A stretch of DNA of 64,000 nucleotides from Verrucomicrobiota bacterium (GCA_018970725.1 JAGWVU010000015.1:36815-100814); one strand, 5' to 3'; counted from the first letter of the stretch, positions 52,691 through 61,286 are shown. Notes: generated from the letters alone by a model not told the origin. Program-made: numbers and translations.

Positions 52691-54223
52691 ATGAACGCTC
52701 CAGCACCCATCACCTTTTTTTGTGTTCACTGCGGAACGAAACTGATCGTGCCCTTTGAGTTGGCGGGAGAAAGCGGTCCTTGCCCGCAGTGCGCCGAAAT
52801 CATCACCTCTCCGTTGGTCGCGAATCTCCCAAGGCCGATCGCTTCCGCCCCGGTTTCGCCGGTCCCGGCTCCTCCCGAAGACTGGCATCGGGACTTTGAT
52901 CTCCCCCCCATGTCCGGACTGCCCGGTGGAGTGGGTCCGCTCGAGCGGGGGACTCCGGGTCTTCCCGGAACAGTAGCTCCGGAAGCCTTGCCGCGGCATC
53001 GCCCGGCCGCGGCGGGCCGGCGGCGGTCGGCCACGGCGCGCGGTGATTTTCCGCTCGAAGTCAATCCTGCGCGCTTCGACGAACCGGCTCCGGCGCGCCC
53101 CTTCCCCGTGGCATTGGTTTCCCTCCTGCTTGTGGTGCTGGGTGGATCGGGGTATTTGAGCTGGCGGATGGGATGGTGGGGCCCGGCGGAAGCCGTGCCC
53201 TTGGCCGGAGCGGAGGAGGGGCGGGACGAGCCGATGCCGATGATCGCCAAAGTGGATCCCCTGCCCGTGTTGGAGGCGTCCGGGAATCCCGTGGCTTCCT
53301 CCGGGGCCGGTCCGGCCGGGGTGGAGGTGCCTCCGGCGTTCCGCGAAGCGGAGACCCCGAAACCGGGGCCGAAGGCGGTCGGGGGGATTTCCGAAAGCGT
53401 GCTTCCTCCGGAGCCTCGTCCCTTGGATTCGGTTTCGGCGGAGGCGCCCCCGCAAAGGGAGGAGGTCCAACCGGGGATCTCCGAACCGCGCCTGGCCGTG
53501 GCGCCTCCCGAACCCGTCAAGGCACCGCCCGGAGCCGCAAGCGGTGAGGGTGCAGCCTTGGAAAAAGCGAGGTCCGTGATCCGCGAGTTTCTCGAGGCGG
53601 AGTCTTGGAAGGGGCGGGTCGGATTGGTGGAAGTGGAAGGGGATCCGACCGAGGCCCTGTCCCGCTATTACCAGCGGAATCCGGACATCGCGGTGCGCAA
53701 CTACCGGCTCGACTTCTTTCACACGGAGGAGAGCGCCGCGGCGGGGGCGACCGCGCACATCTTCTTCCTGACCCTGGCCAACGAGACGGATGGGTTCCCC
53801 ATCATGGTGCTGGAACGAAACGGTCGTTTCCGGGTGGATTGGGGGTTGTATGTCGAGTTTCGGCAAAAGGCCTTCCGGAAGTTTGTCGAGGACATGCCCG
53901 CCGGTTCCGCACGGTTCCGGGTGGTCCTGCAACGGGTCACCTACTCGGAGGCGGATCGGGACGAGGTGCCGGGGCTCGATCAGATGCTCTGTTACAAGGT
54001 TGATCCTCCCTACCCAGGGATGACCCGGTTCGCGTTTGTGGACAAGGAAAAACCGATCGGCAAGCAGTTGGCTCGGGAGATTTCCTGGGAATCGGATCCT
54101 CTCGCGGCCGAGGTGGAGTTGAAGTGGGAAACCTTCCCGAGCGGAAAACGCTACCTCACCATCGCTCAATTGGTCTCCGCGAGTTGGGTCCGGACCGTCT
54201 CGCCGAAGGTGGCGCAGCCTTGA
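52691..54223 (+). CDS. Zinc-ribbon, single-span membrane protein, unknown C-terminal domain
   Basis: Protein of 510 residues. The N-terminus is a zinc ribbon with C11-x2-C14 and C31-x2-C34. A long Pro/Ala-rich linker follows, then one transmembrane helix (about 138-157, VALVSLLLVVLGGSGYLSW), another Pro/Glu-rich linker, and a folded C-terminal domain (about 300-510) with segments LEKARSVIREFLEAESW, YRLDFFHTEES and RFRVDWGLYVEF. The zinc ribbon would be cytosolic and the C-terminal domain periplasmic. It may be a scaffold. It is the first gene before the roadblock/GTPase cluster, 230 bp away, separated by palindrome copy B. Confidence 0.65.
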   Translation: MNAPAPITFFCVHCGTKLIVPFELAGESGPCPQCAEIITSPLVANLPRPIASAPVSPVPAPPEDWHRDFDLPPMSGLPGGVGPLERGTPGLPGTVAPEALPRHRPAAAGRRRSATARGDFPLEVNPARFDEPAPARPFPVALVSLLLVVLGGSGYLSWRMGWWGPAEAVPLAGAEEGRDEPMPMIAKVDPLPVLEASGNPVASSGAGPAGVEVPPAFREAETPKPGPKAVGGISESVLPPEPRPLDSVSAEAPPQREEVQPGISEPRLAVAPPEPVKAPPGAASGEGAALEKARSVIREFLEAESWKGRVGLVEVEGDPTEALSRYYQRNPDIAVRNYRLDFFHTEESAAAGATAHIFFLTLANETDGFPIMVLERNGRFRVDWGLYVEFRQKAFRKFVEDMPAGSARFRVVLQRVTYSEADRDEVPGLDQMLCYKVDPPYPGMTRFAFVDKEKPIGKQLAREISWESDPLAAEVELKWETFPSGKRYLTIAQLVSASWVRTVSPKVAQP

Positions 54224-54233
54224 ACTTTACGAA

Positions 54234-54328
54234 CCCGCACTTCTCAAGCTCCCGCTGCTGCGTTCCGCTCGAATTCCAGGGAACGCCATCTGGCGGTGCC
54301 GCGCGAAGTGGTGCTTGAGAAATGCAGG
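54234..54328. repeat. 95-bp palindromic intergenic element, copy B
   Basis: Left arm 54234-54248 (CCCGCACTTCTCAAG) pairs imperfectly with right arm 54314-54328. The core contains TTCCGCTCGAATTCCAG, shared with copy A at 13378. It starts 10 bp after the preceding stop. The rest of 54224-54453 is AT-rich and contains CTTGATTT (54353-54360), a possible -35 region for the next gene. Confidence 0.75.
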
Positions 54329-54453
54329 CTAAGAATTAAGCAAAGTTAAATACTTGATTTCTTCGGATGATGGAGCTTTGTGAATGAGTAAGTCTCCGTC
54401 GTGGGTCGGGCGGGGCTTGAGACGCGCAACTATCAATCACTCGGGAAAACGTC

Positions 54454-56343
54454 ATGGCATTGCCCTTTCGCAGTATTTTTGGTTTGGCTGATGAAGCCGG
54501 GAATCCAATCGATTCAGGTTTGGAGCGAGGTGCGCGCGGTGGGGCGATGCATCCGGATGGCATTTTCACGGTGGAAGCGGAGTCGCTTTCCGAGGCGATT
54601 CCCCACGAGTTGAAGTCCGGCGTGGCCACCCATGCCGACCGAGTGGCGCTGAAGCTTGAAGGAGCCCAGTGGAACCCCGGGGATGCGGAAGTGGAGACCC
54701 GGTTGATTCAAATTTACCGGGCCTGTCCCCAATTGTTCGCGGTGGCAATCGATGACGGGTTGGACGCGACCGTAAGGTTGCGTCTGGCGGGTGTGGTCGA
54801 GACCATGGCGCCCGAGACCGTTCCGGAGGCGAGTGGTGGCGACGGGCACCGGGATCTTCCCATGGCGTCGAACCCATTCCGGGCCGCCGGGGGCGGGAAT
54901 GGTTTGGCGGAACCGCCGCCGAATCCTTTTTCCAAGCCCTTGGTGCAGCCGATGAGTCTTCCTCCCGGGCCGCCCCCGCTTCCCGGTGGACAGCTTGAAA
55001 GTCCATTCAAAATCGCTCCCGCGCCGCCACTTCCCGAGTCTGCGGCGCCTCCAGTGTCGCCATTTCTGGCCGCGCTGACCGGGTCTCCGGCGGCGGAGAA
55101 GCCCAAGGCCGGGGCTCCGAAAGCTGAGGTCTCGGTGGCGCCCGAAATCCCACTTGAGGTGGAAGCCGCTCCCGCGAAGCCGGAGATCCGGCTGTCCTTT
55201 CCCTTTCACGCCCTGCTGGGGTCGTTGGATCCCGGGGTTGTTGGCATCAATGCCTCCGTTCTGCCCGTTGATTGGAAGACCCACCTGCCTTGGTCTTTGC
55301 TCAAGCCGCAGTTTGCCAGCGGTCGCGTGATGGTCACTCTTTCCCAAATGCTAGAGCATGCGGATGCTCCGGCCAGGGTGGGGCTTCAGGGAGTGAATGG
55401 TGGGATCGAGGTGGTGATCCCCCTTAAAGAGATTATCCGGCAGCTGCCCGCCAGTGAGTCTCTTTCCGATTCGGTTCCGGTCGCGGTGGAGGAGAAAGCG
55501 TCGGTCAGTCCCTTCGCGGTGCAGGCAAAAGAGGAGTCCCGGCGTGGCTTTGTGCCGTTGAAGGAAGCGCCTCCGGTCATGCTCGATCCGACCACTCCCC
55601 CGGTGAGCCCCTTCCGTGTCGCGACCGAAATGGTTCCGGCCAAGGCGTCAGCCCAACCGGCGGGTCTGACTCCGAAGAGCGGCGAATTGGATTCGTTGGA
55701 TGATCTCGATGAAGAGCCGCAGGCGCCCGCAATGCCGGAAGTCAGGTTCGTTGCGGCCCCGGTTGCCGAGCCGGTGCCTGCTCCGCCTCCGGTCTTCGCG
55801 ATGGCTGCGCCCGTCCCGGTGGCGCCAGTCGTCCCGGTGACCGCTCCCTCGGCGGCGCCCGCGATCTTCTCCAAGCCGGTGTCTCCGGCGGGTTCCGAGA
55901 AGGGATGGGTCCGGTTCGATGGGATCGGTTTCTCATCGCAACTTCGTGATTTGGAGCTTCGCGCGGTGTTCGGTCGTTCCGATTCTTTCACCCGTCAGTT
56001 GGCGGTGGACTTGACGGCGTCGTTGCCCGGGGTGCAGGGTTGTGTTTTGTTTGCGGATTCGGAAGGCGGCGGGGTGTTGGCCAAGTGCGTCGGGACGGCG
56101 CCGGAATCCGGGGCCATGCTGGAGAGGTTGCCGCGGATGTATCAGCGGATTCGCGGCTTGGCGGAGGATCTGGGACTCGAGAGCGGGGAGACGTCCACCG
56201 TGCGGACGAATCAAGGGATGGTCAGCTTCTTTGCGCAGGGTGGCATTTGCCTGGGCGTTTTGCAGGCTGGTGAGGGAGGCGATGCCGGATTTGTCGAGCG
56301 GTTGCTGCTGGTGGCTCGGGGAATTTCAGTGTTGCGTGAGTGA
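54454..56343 (+). CDS. Multidomain roadblock/LC7 protein with proline-rich linker
   Basis: Cytosolic protein of 629 residues. The N-terminal domain (about 1-110) has FTVEAESLSEAIPHELKSG and IYRACPQLFAVAIDDG. A Pro-rich linker (about 115-240, NPFSKPLVQPMSLPPGPPPLP) leads to a central beta module (about 245-345, FPFHALLGSLDPGVVGINAS). A second Pro/Ala-rich linker follows, then a C-terminal roadblock/LC7-like domain (about 490-629, with RQLAVDLTASLPGVQGCVLF and VRTNQGMVSFFAQGGICLGV). Roadblock proteins regulate small Ras-like GTPases, and such a GTPase is encoded 75 bp downstream. The start at ATG 54454 has only a weak GGGAAAA upstream. Exact fold assignments of the first two domains are unproven. 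Confidence 0.75.
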   Translation: MALPFRSIFGLADEAGNPIDSGLERGARGGAMHPDGIFTVEAESLSEAIPHELKSGVATHADRVALKLEGAQWNPGDAEVETRLIQIYRACPQLFAVAIDDGLDATVRLRLAGVVETMAPETVPEASGGDGHRDLPMASNPFRAAGGGNGLAEPPPNPFSKPLVQPMSLPPGPPPLPGGQLESPFKIAPAPPLPESAAPPVSPFLAALTGSPAAEKPKAGAPKAEVSVAPEIPLEVEAAPAKPEIRLSFPFHALLGSLDPGVVGINASVLPVDWKTHLPWSLLKPQFASGRVMVTLSQMLEHADAPARVGLQGVNGGIEVVIPLKEIIRQLPASESLSDSVPVAVEEKASVSPFAVQAKEESRRGFVPLKEAPPVMLDPTTPPVSPFRVATEMVPAKASAQPAGLTPKSGELDSLDDLDEEPQAPAMPEVRFVAAPVAEPVPAPPPVFAMAAPVPVAPVVPVTAPSAAPAIFSKPVSPAGSEKGWVRFDGIGFSSQLRDLELRAVFGRSDSFTRQLAVDLTASLPGVQGCVLFADSEGGGVLAKCVGTAPESGAMLERLPRMYQRIRGLAEDLGLESGETSTVRTNQGMVSFFAQGGICLGVLQAGEGGDAGFVERLLLVARGISVLRE

Positions 56344-56418
56344 ATCCGTGATTCCGGATTTGCAGGCGCCGGAAACAGTGTTAGCGGAAAGGGACATCGA
56401 ACAAGCCGGGAGGCAGGT

Positions 56419-57069
56419 ATGGCATTAGTCAATCACGATACCAGGGAAGTTCAGTTCAAGATCGTTTACTGCGGGCCAGCCTTCAGTGGAAAGACCACCA
56501 ATCTGCAGCATATCCACGGAAGAATTGATCAGGACCGGCGGGGTGATCTTCTTTCGATGGCGACGTCCACCGACCGCACGGTGTTTTTCGATTATCTGCC
56601 AATGGAGGCGGTCGTGGTCAAGGGCTACCACACCAAGTTCCAGCTCTACACGGTCCCCGGGCAGCTGGCTTACAATGCGACGCGGCAGTTGGTGTTGCGT
56701 GGGGCGGACGGGTTGGTGTTCGTGGCAGACTCCAGCCCGGAGAAGTTGGAGGAGAACGCCCAAGCGTTGCGGTCGACCCGGGAGAACCTCCACCAGAACG
56801 GCGTGGTGATGGAAGAGCTGCCGGTCGTGCTGCAGTATAACAAGCGGGATTGTCCCGGTGCAGTCGGGGTTGGGGTGATGAATCTTGTATTGAACGACCG
56901 GCCTCAGCCGCTGCCCGTGGTGGAGGCGGTGGCCTCCCAGGGATACAACGTGTTCGCGACCTTGAACGCCGTGGTCGAGGAGATCTTGCTGCGCTTTCAC
57001 GCCTCCCTGCCGGGCTCCGGAATCGAAGGATGGGGGGCGCGGTCCCCGAGGGGAGCCGCGGTGAGTTGA
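56419..57069 (+). CDS. MglA-like small Ras-family GTPase
   Basis: Ras-like GTPase of 216 residues that closely follows Myxococcus xanthus MglA in motif order and numbering: P-loop CGPAFSGKTT (18-27), STDRT (50-54, with Arg53), switch II TVPGQ (78-82, with Gln82) and NKRD (141-144). MglA sets cell polarity and controls gliding and pilus motors. Roadblock genes flank it on both sides, as MglB partners MglA. A good Shine-Dalgarno, GGGAGG (56408-56413), lies 5 nt from ATG 56419. The C-terminal tail of about 20 residues is Gly/Ser/Arg-rich and extra to the family. It is surely a GTPase of this group; motility control is inferred only. Confidence 0.9.
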   Translation: MALVNHDTREVQFKIVYCGPAFSGKTTNLQHIHGRIDQDRRGDLLSMATSTDRTVFFDYLPMEAVVVKGYHTKFQLYTVPGQLAYNATRQLVLRGADGLVFVADSSPEKLEENAQALRSTRENLHQNGVVMEELPVVLQYNKRDCPGAVGVGVMNLVLNDRPQPLPVVEAVASQGYNVFATLNAVVEEILLRFHASLPGSGIEGWGARSPRGAAVS

Positions 57070-57084
57070 AGTATCGTTTCCATT

Positions 57085-57612
57085 ATGACCGATCCTACCG
57101 CGGTCCCAGCTTCGTCCGGCGACTACCAGATCAATCTTACCTCGGATTCCGCCCGTCGGTTCCGGGAGGCGATGTGCCTGTTTCTGGACGAGACCGGTTG
57201 CAGCCTAGGGGCGGTCATCGAGCGGAGCGGGGCGGTAATTGTGACCGAGCAGCGGGCCCCGGGCAACGGAGTGAAGCTTCCCCGGGCGGACGCGATGGGG
57301 GCTTTGGCGGCTGGTCTCTTCGCCACGACGCAAATGCTTTCGCAGCAGATCGGCGAACCGGAGGCTCCCGAGGTGATCTGTCACGGGCGGGATTTGCATC
57401 TCTTCATGGCTCCCTTGAGCGCCGAGTTCGCGGTGCTGGCGGTCTTTCCGAACCGGGTCGCGGTCGGGTTGATCCGGTTGCAGGCGCGGAAACTGGCGGC
57501 CGGGATCGTGGCGGACCTCGGCCGGGTCATCCGGAACGTGACGGTGTTTGCCCCGGCGAGCGGAGCCCCGGCGGGGGAAGAGCGGGAGAACCTCTTTCTG
57601 AGATACAATTAG
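57085..57612 (+). CDS. Roadblock/LC7 domain protein, MglB-like candidate
   Basis: Protein of 175 residues with one roadblock/LC7-type domain (about 25-150). Seen: REAMCLFLDETGCSLGAVIER, GAVIVTEQRAPGNG, ADAMGALAAGLFATTQMLSQ, HGRDLHLFMAPLSAEFAVLAV and AVGLIRLQARKLAAGIV. It lies 15 bp after the GTPase gene and probably acts as its GAP or regulator, as MglB does for MglA. No catalytic signature distinguishes a GAP from a scaffold. No Shine-Dalgarno is visible before ATG 57085, so it may be translated by re-initiation after the GTPase. Confidence 0.82.
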   Translation: MTDPTAVPASSGDYQINLTSDSARRFREAMCLFLDETGCSLGAVIERSGAVIVTEQRAPGNGVKLPRADAMGALAAGLFATTQMLSQQIGEPEAPEVICHGRDLHLFMAPLSAEFAVLAVFPNRVAVGLIRLQARKLAAGIVADLGRVIRNVTVFAPASGAPAGEERENLFLRYN

Positions 57613-57673
57613 AGAAAGTTGGCAGAAAAGTTGCAGTGACGTGCTGGATCTTTTGCGAAAAACGTCGCTTTTC

Positions 57674-57716
57674 TTGACATAAGGCGTCCAAAATTGAAAA
57701 ACAGAGCCACAGGGAG
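57674..57716 (+). promoter_or_regulatory. Possible promoter and RBS of the ExbB/ExbD/TonB operon
   Basis: A perfect TTGACA occurs at 57674-57679 in the 110-bp AT-rich gap after the roadblock gene, but no convincing -10 box lies 16-18 bp away. A clear Shine-Dalgarno AGGGAG (57711-57716) stands 6 nt before ATG 57723, the best in this part of the window. Confidence 0.35.
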
Positions 57717-57722
57717 AACGAA

Positions 57723-58460
57723 ATGACGATCGGGAGTACATTGCTTGCGGAAAGCGGCCCGTTGATTTGGCAGGGCGGCCCTCTTACATGGTTGCTGTTG
57801 GGGTGCAGCATTTTTTCGATTGGGATCTTTCTGGAGCGTTATCTCGCCTTCCACCGGGCCCGGGTCAGCGTGAGCGACTTGATGATGGGGCTGGCGAACC
57901 TTATCCGGCGGAAGAATTTCCTCGAGGCCCTGCACGAGTGCGCCGGAACGCCGGGACCGGTGGCGCGGGTGGTTCATGCGGCCATTTTGCGGCACGATGC
58001 TCCGCGTGAGGAGTTGAAGGAGATCGTCCAGGAGGCCGGCCAGCTGGAGGTGCCGGGATTGGAGAAGAATCTCGCGGTGCTGCACAATCTGGCCTACGTC
58101 ACCCCGTTGATCGGTCTGCTGGGGACGTTGCTGGGATTGATGCGCACCTTCGTGCTGATCAGGCAGAACAGCGGATTCGCGACCTCCGAACAGGTCTCCG
58201 CTGGTCTTTACGAAGCCTTGATCACTTCGGCGTTGGGCATCGTCGTGGCCGTTCCCGCCTTCACCTTTTACTCCTACCTCACCTCCTTCGCGCGAACGTT
58301 GATGCATGACATGGAGCGGGCGGGGATCGAGATCGTCAACCTGATCCATGACAGCCGGGTCGACCGGAGCTTGATTCTGGAATTTCGTCAGGAGAGCGAG
58401 CTCTCCCAAGCCACGGCGCCGGGCGGGGCCCAAACTTCCAAAGGTGGGCTTTTGCGGTGA
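57723..58460 (+). CDS. MotA/TolQ/ExbB proton channel family protein
   Basis: Inner-membrane protein of 245 residues with three transmembrane helices in the family layout: WLLLGCSIFSIGIFLERYLA (near 18-38), LAYVTPLIGLLGTLLGLMRTF (near 118-138) and ALITSALGIVVAVPAFTFYSYL (near 165-187). The conserved TPLIGLLGTLLGL and TSALGIVVAVPA phrases form the proton path with ExbD/TolR. It harnesses the proton motive force for a partner. ExbD- and TonB-like genes follow directly. It could equally serve a Tol, TonB or Agl-like motor. Confidence 0.92.
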   Translation: MTIGSTLLAESGPLIWQGGPLTWLLLGCSIFSIGIFLERYLAFHRARVSVSDLMMGLANLIRRKNFLEALHECAGTPGPVARVVHAAILRHDAPREELKEIVQEAGQLEVPGLEKNLAVLHNLAYVTPLIGLLGTLLGLMRTFVLIRQNSGFATSEQVSAGLYEALITSALGIVVAVPAFTFYSYLTSFARTLMHDMERAGIEIVNLIHDSRVDRSLILEFRQESELSQATAPGGAQTSKGGLLR

Positions 58461-58525
58461 TCGGGGCGTGAAGCCCCGGAAAGTGGTTGTTTCCCGGGGC
58501 ATCGCCGCCATCTTGTGGCAGTCCC

Positions 58526-58927
58526 ATGAAGTTGGAGAGCACTTTGCGCCCGAATTCGGGCCTTCTTTTCGCCGCACCCATGTTGGACATGGTGCTGCTC
58601 CTCCTCGTTTTCTTCGTTTTGTCTTCGAACTTCGTGGTGAAGTCCGGGGTGCCCGTGGATCTGCCGGTCTCCTCCTCCATCCTGCCCCCGGCGAATGGAT
58701 CCCACGTGATCACGGTGTTGCCCGGGGCCTCCCCCCGCCTTTTTTTCAATGAACGCGAGATCGCCTTCGCAGATCTCGAGGCGGCGCTGGATGAAGCCAC
58801 GCCGGAACATCGTCACGTCGTGATCATGGCCGATCGGACCGCGGCCTTCGGCGTGGTCATGAAGATCTCGGAACTGGTGACCAGCCGGGGCTTTGAATTG
58901 GCTTACGCGACGATGCAATACCGGTGA
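58526..58927 (+). CDS. ExbD/TolR-like protein
   Basis: Protein of 133 residues with a single N-terminal transmembrane helix (MLDMVLLLLVFFVLSSNFVV) holding the conserved proton-carrying Asp (about residue 21), then a periplasmic domain with VPVDLPVSSS, HVVIMADRTAAFGVVMKI and GFELAYATM. It pairs with the ExbB/TolQ-like protein 65 bp upstream. ATG 58526 gives the expected short cytosolic start. The stop overlaps the GTG of an alternative TonB-like start. Confidence 0.9.
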   Translation: MKLESTLRPNSGLLFAAPMLDMVLLLLVFFVLSSNFVVKSGVPVDLPVSSSILPPANGSHVITVLPGASPRLFFNEREIAFADLEAALDEATPEHRHVVIMADRTAAFGVVMKISELVTSRGFELAYATMQYR

Positions 58928-58932
58928 CAGGG

Positions 58933-59685
58933 ATGGAGGAGCCCCGTTTCATCTTCAACTGGTCCTCCGGGACGGGGCGGGAGCGCGATTGGCGGCTGCT
59001 CTTTCTGATCTTTGTCTCGCTCGTCGGCCATGTCGTCGTGTTCTACCTGTTCCAGGTCTCCTATCCGCGGACGGAACGCTGGACCCCACGGACACGCGGC
59101 GTGATGTTGTTGAGTTCGGTGGATCCGATTTCTTCCCAGGTGTTGCGGGAACTCGATGACCGCACCTACCACCTTCAAGGGGTCGGCGGGAGTGAAGTGA
59201 CGGCTTACGCGTTGACAAGGATGGCGCCCAAATTCCGTCCCTCTTTTTTGGGGCATGAGGTCGGGTTGCGGGGGAAACAGGTGCCGGAGAGGGAGGATAC
59301 CGTGCCGTTGTTGCTGCCGGCCGGGGAGGCGGACTTCCCCGGACTCCCGGAGGAAACGCCGGTGGCGGGCAGCGGGGCGAAGGGAGGCGAGGCCGGAGCC
59401 GCGGCGGTGACCATTCGAGGGACGTTGGACGGAGAGCGGGAGACGGCGGCGTCATGGCCGCAAATCCTCCCCGCGTTGCTGCGGGAAATCGCCAGCGCCC
59501 CGGGCCCGTGGCGCAGCCTTCGGTTGCGCGTGGCGGTCGGGGCGGATGGTGGAATTGTCCACTTGTTGACCGAGTCCGTGGATGACGGAACGGTGACCGC
59601 GCGATGGCTGGAGAAAGTGCGTCAGGGAATCCGGTTCCAACCGGGGGACGACCGGCGGTGGGGTTGGTTGGAAGTGCGGCGTTAG
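58933..59685 (+). CDS. TonB-like single-span protein
   Basis: Protein of 250 residues with one N-terminal transmembrane helix (LLFLIFVSLVGHVVVFYLFQ), a long Gly/Pro/Glu-rich periplasmic linker (about 60-170) and a small C-terminal domain (about 175-250) with RLRVAVGADGGIVHLLTES and VRQGIRFQPGDD that resembles the TonB C-terminal fold. The linker lacks the long Pro-Lys and Pro-Glu runs of classic TonB. It probably transfers force from the ExbB/ExbD pair. GTG 58924 overlaps the ExbD stop (GTGA) and adds three residues; ATG 58933 is chosen. Confidence 0.75.
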   Translation: MEEPRFIFNWSSGTGRERDWRLLFLIFVSLVGHVVVFYLFQVSYPRTERWTPRTRGVMLLSSVDPISSQVLRELDDRTYHLQGVGGSEVTAYALTRMAPKFRPSFLGHEVGLRGKQVPEREDTVPLLLPAGEADFPGLPEETPVAGSGAKGGEAGAAAVTIRGTLDGERETAASWPQILPALLREIASAPGPWRSLRLRVAVGADGGIVHLLTESVDDGTVTARWLEKVRQGIRFQPGDDRRWGWLEVRR

Positions 59686-59698
59686 GCTGTGGAGCGAT

Positions 59699-59938
59699 AT
59701 GATCCATGTGACCCTGTCGGAATTGATGGTGATCTACCTGCTCCTCTTGTTGGGCAGTGTGGGGACGATGTGGGTGGTGCGCAAGATCGGCAGCGTGCAA
59801 AGCGCATGGCGGCTCCGCAAAACCTGGGTGATTTGTCAGGCTTGCGGCAACCAGTATCAGGACAAGACCTCCGCGGCGTTGCCGGTTTGTCCGATTTGTC
59901 AGAGGGCCAACGAGCGGCTGCCGATTCGCGAGATCTGA
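59699..59938 (+). CDS. Small membrane protein with a C-terminal zinc ribbon
   Basis: Protein of 79 residues: one transmembrane helix (about 8-28, ELMVIYLLLLLGSVGTMWV) and a cytosolic zinc ribbon with C46-x2-C49 and C64-x2-C67. No family is recognised. It lies 13 bp after the TonB-like gene, with GGAG 4 nt before the ATG, so it belongs to the same transcript. It may be an adaptor, like the larger zinc-ribbon membrane protein at 52691, which sits at the other end of the cluster. Confidence 0.75.
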   Translation: MIHVTLSELMVIYLLLLLGSVGTMWVVRKIGSVQSAWRLRKTWVICQACGNQYQDKTSAALPVCPICQRANERLPIREI

Positions 59939-60038
59939 TCCGGGCCCCGGTTCCGCCCGGCCGCACGCCGGGAAATGCGGGCCCGAGGAAATCCCCTTGC
60001 AAAGGCCACCCGGATGGGGGTTCTTCCTCGCCTCAAAC

Positions 60039-61286
60039 ATGGAACGCAGAGTCGTCATCACCGGGATGGGAGTCGTGTCGCCGATCGGCTGCGACCTCGA
60101 GACGTTTTGGAGCAACCTCCGGTCCGGGGTCAGTGGAGTCCGCCGGGTGGAAGCCTTCGATACCACGGAATACAAGTGCAAGATCGCCGGGGAGGTCCGG
60201 GACTTCAATCCGGAGCCCTTCTTCAACAATCCTAAGGATGCCCGGAGGGCGGATCGTTACACCCAGCTGGCGATGGCGGCGGCCAAGATGGCGGTGGCCC
60301 ATTCGGGGATCGATTTCCAAGTCGGCGACCCGTTCCGGGCCGGGGTTCTGGTGGGGAGCGGAATCGGTGGGCTTGAGACCCTGACGAATGAAAACGCGGT
60401 GCTCATCCAACGGAGCCCGTCCCGGGTCTCGCCCTTTGTGATTCCGATGATGATCACGAACATCGCCAGCGGCATGATCTCGATGGAATACGGGATTCAC
60501 GGTCCGAACATGTGCATTGTCACGGCGTGCACCACGGCGAACAACAGCATCGGCGAGGCGTGGCGCATCATCAAATTCGGGGACGCGGACGTGATCATTG
60601 CCGGCGGGGCCGAGGCCTCGATCCTCCCCATGGGCATGGCCGGCTTTGGCAACATGAGAGCATTGAGCTGCCGCAACGACGCACCCGAAAAAGCTTCACG
60701 CCCCTTCGACAAGGACCGGGACGGTTTCGTGATGGGCGAGGGCGCCGGCGTGGTGGTGATTGAAGAGTTGGAGCACGCCCGGAAGCGGGGGGCGAACATT
60801 CTCTGTGAACTGGCAGGGTATGGAGTGTCCGCCGATGCCTATCATTTGACCTCTCCGCATCCGGAGGGGATCGGCGCGAGCCGCTGCATGGAAAACGCCT
60901 TGCGGCATGCCAAGCTCAATCCGGATCAGGTGGACTATGTCAATGCCCACGGTACCTCGACGACCATGGGGGATGTTTGTGAGACCCGGGCCATCAAGCG
61001 AACATTCGGCAGTCATGCGAAGAATGGTTTGCTCGTCAGTTCCACCAAATCGATGACCGGGCACCTGCTGGGAGCGGCCGGCGGAGTGGAATTGGCCGCC
61101 ACGGTCTTTGCCATCCGTGAGGGACTGGTGCCGCCGACGATCAATCTGGATGAGCCGGACGCGGAATGTGATCTCGACTATGTGCCGCACCAACCCCGCG
61201 AGGCCAAATTGCGGGCCGCGGTGAGCAACTCCTTCGGCTTTGGCGGTCACAACGCCTCGTTGGTGGTCACGCCGTTCCAGGGCTGA
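60039..61286 (+). CDS. fabF: Beta-ketoacyl-ACP synthase II (FabF)
   Basis: Condensing enzyme of type II fatty acid synthesis, 415 residues. Seen: the N-terminal VVITGMGVVSPIG, the active-site Cys in VTACTTANNSIGEA, VNAHGTSTTMGD (first His), STKSMTGHLLGAAGG (Lys and second His) and SNSFGFGGHNASLV near the C-terminus. The Cys-His-His triad is complete. The residues after the Cys (TTAN) differ from the common ATGAH form. ATG 60039 gives the typical start MERRVVITG; the 100 bp before it holds no clear promoter. Convergent with the debranching-family gene, 8 bp apart. Confidence 0.94.
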   Translation: MERRVVITGMGVVSPIGCDLETFWSNLRSGVSGVRRVEAFDTTEYKCKIAGEVRDFNPEPFFNNPKDARRADRYTQLAMAAAKMAVAHSGIDFQVGDPFRAGVLVGSGIGGLETLTNENAVLIQRSPSRVSPFVIPMMITNIASGMISMEYGIHGPNMCIVTACTTANNSIGEAWRIIKFGDADVIIAGGAEASILPMGMAGFGNMRALSCRNDAPEKASRPFDKDRDGFVMGEGAGVVVIEELEHARKRGANILCELAGYGVSADAYHLTSPHPEGIGASRCMENALRHAKLNPDQVDYVNAHGTSTTMGDVCETRAIKRTFGSHAKNGLLVSSTKSMTGHLLGAAGGVELAATVFAIREGLVPPTINLDEPDAECDLDYVPHQPREAKLRAAVSNSFGFGGHNASLVVTPFQG

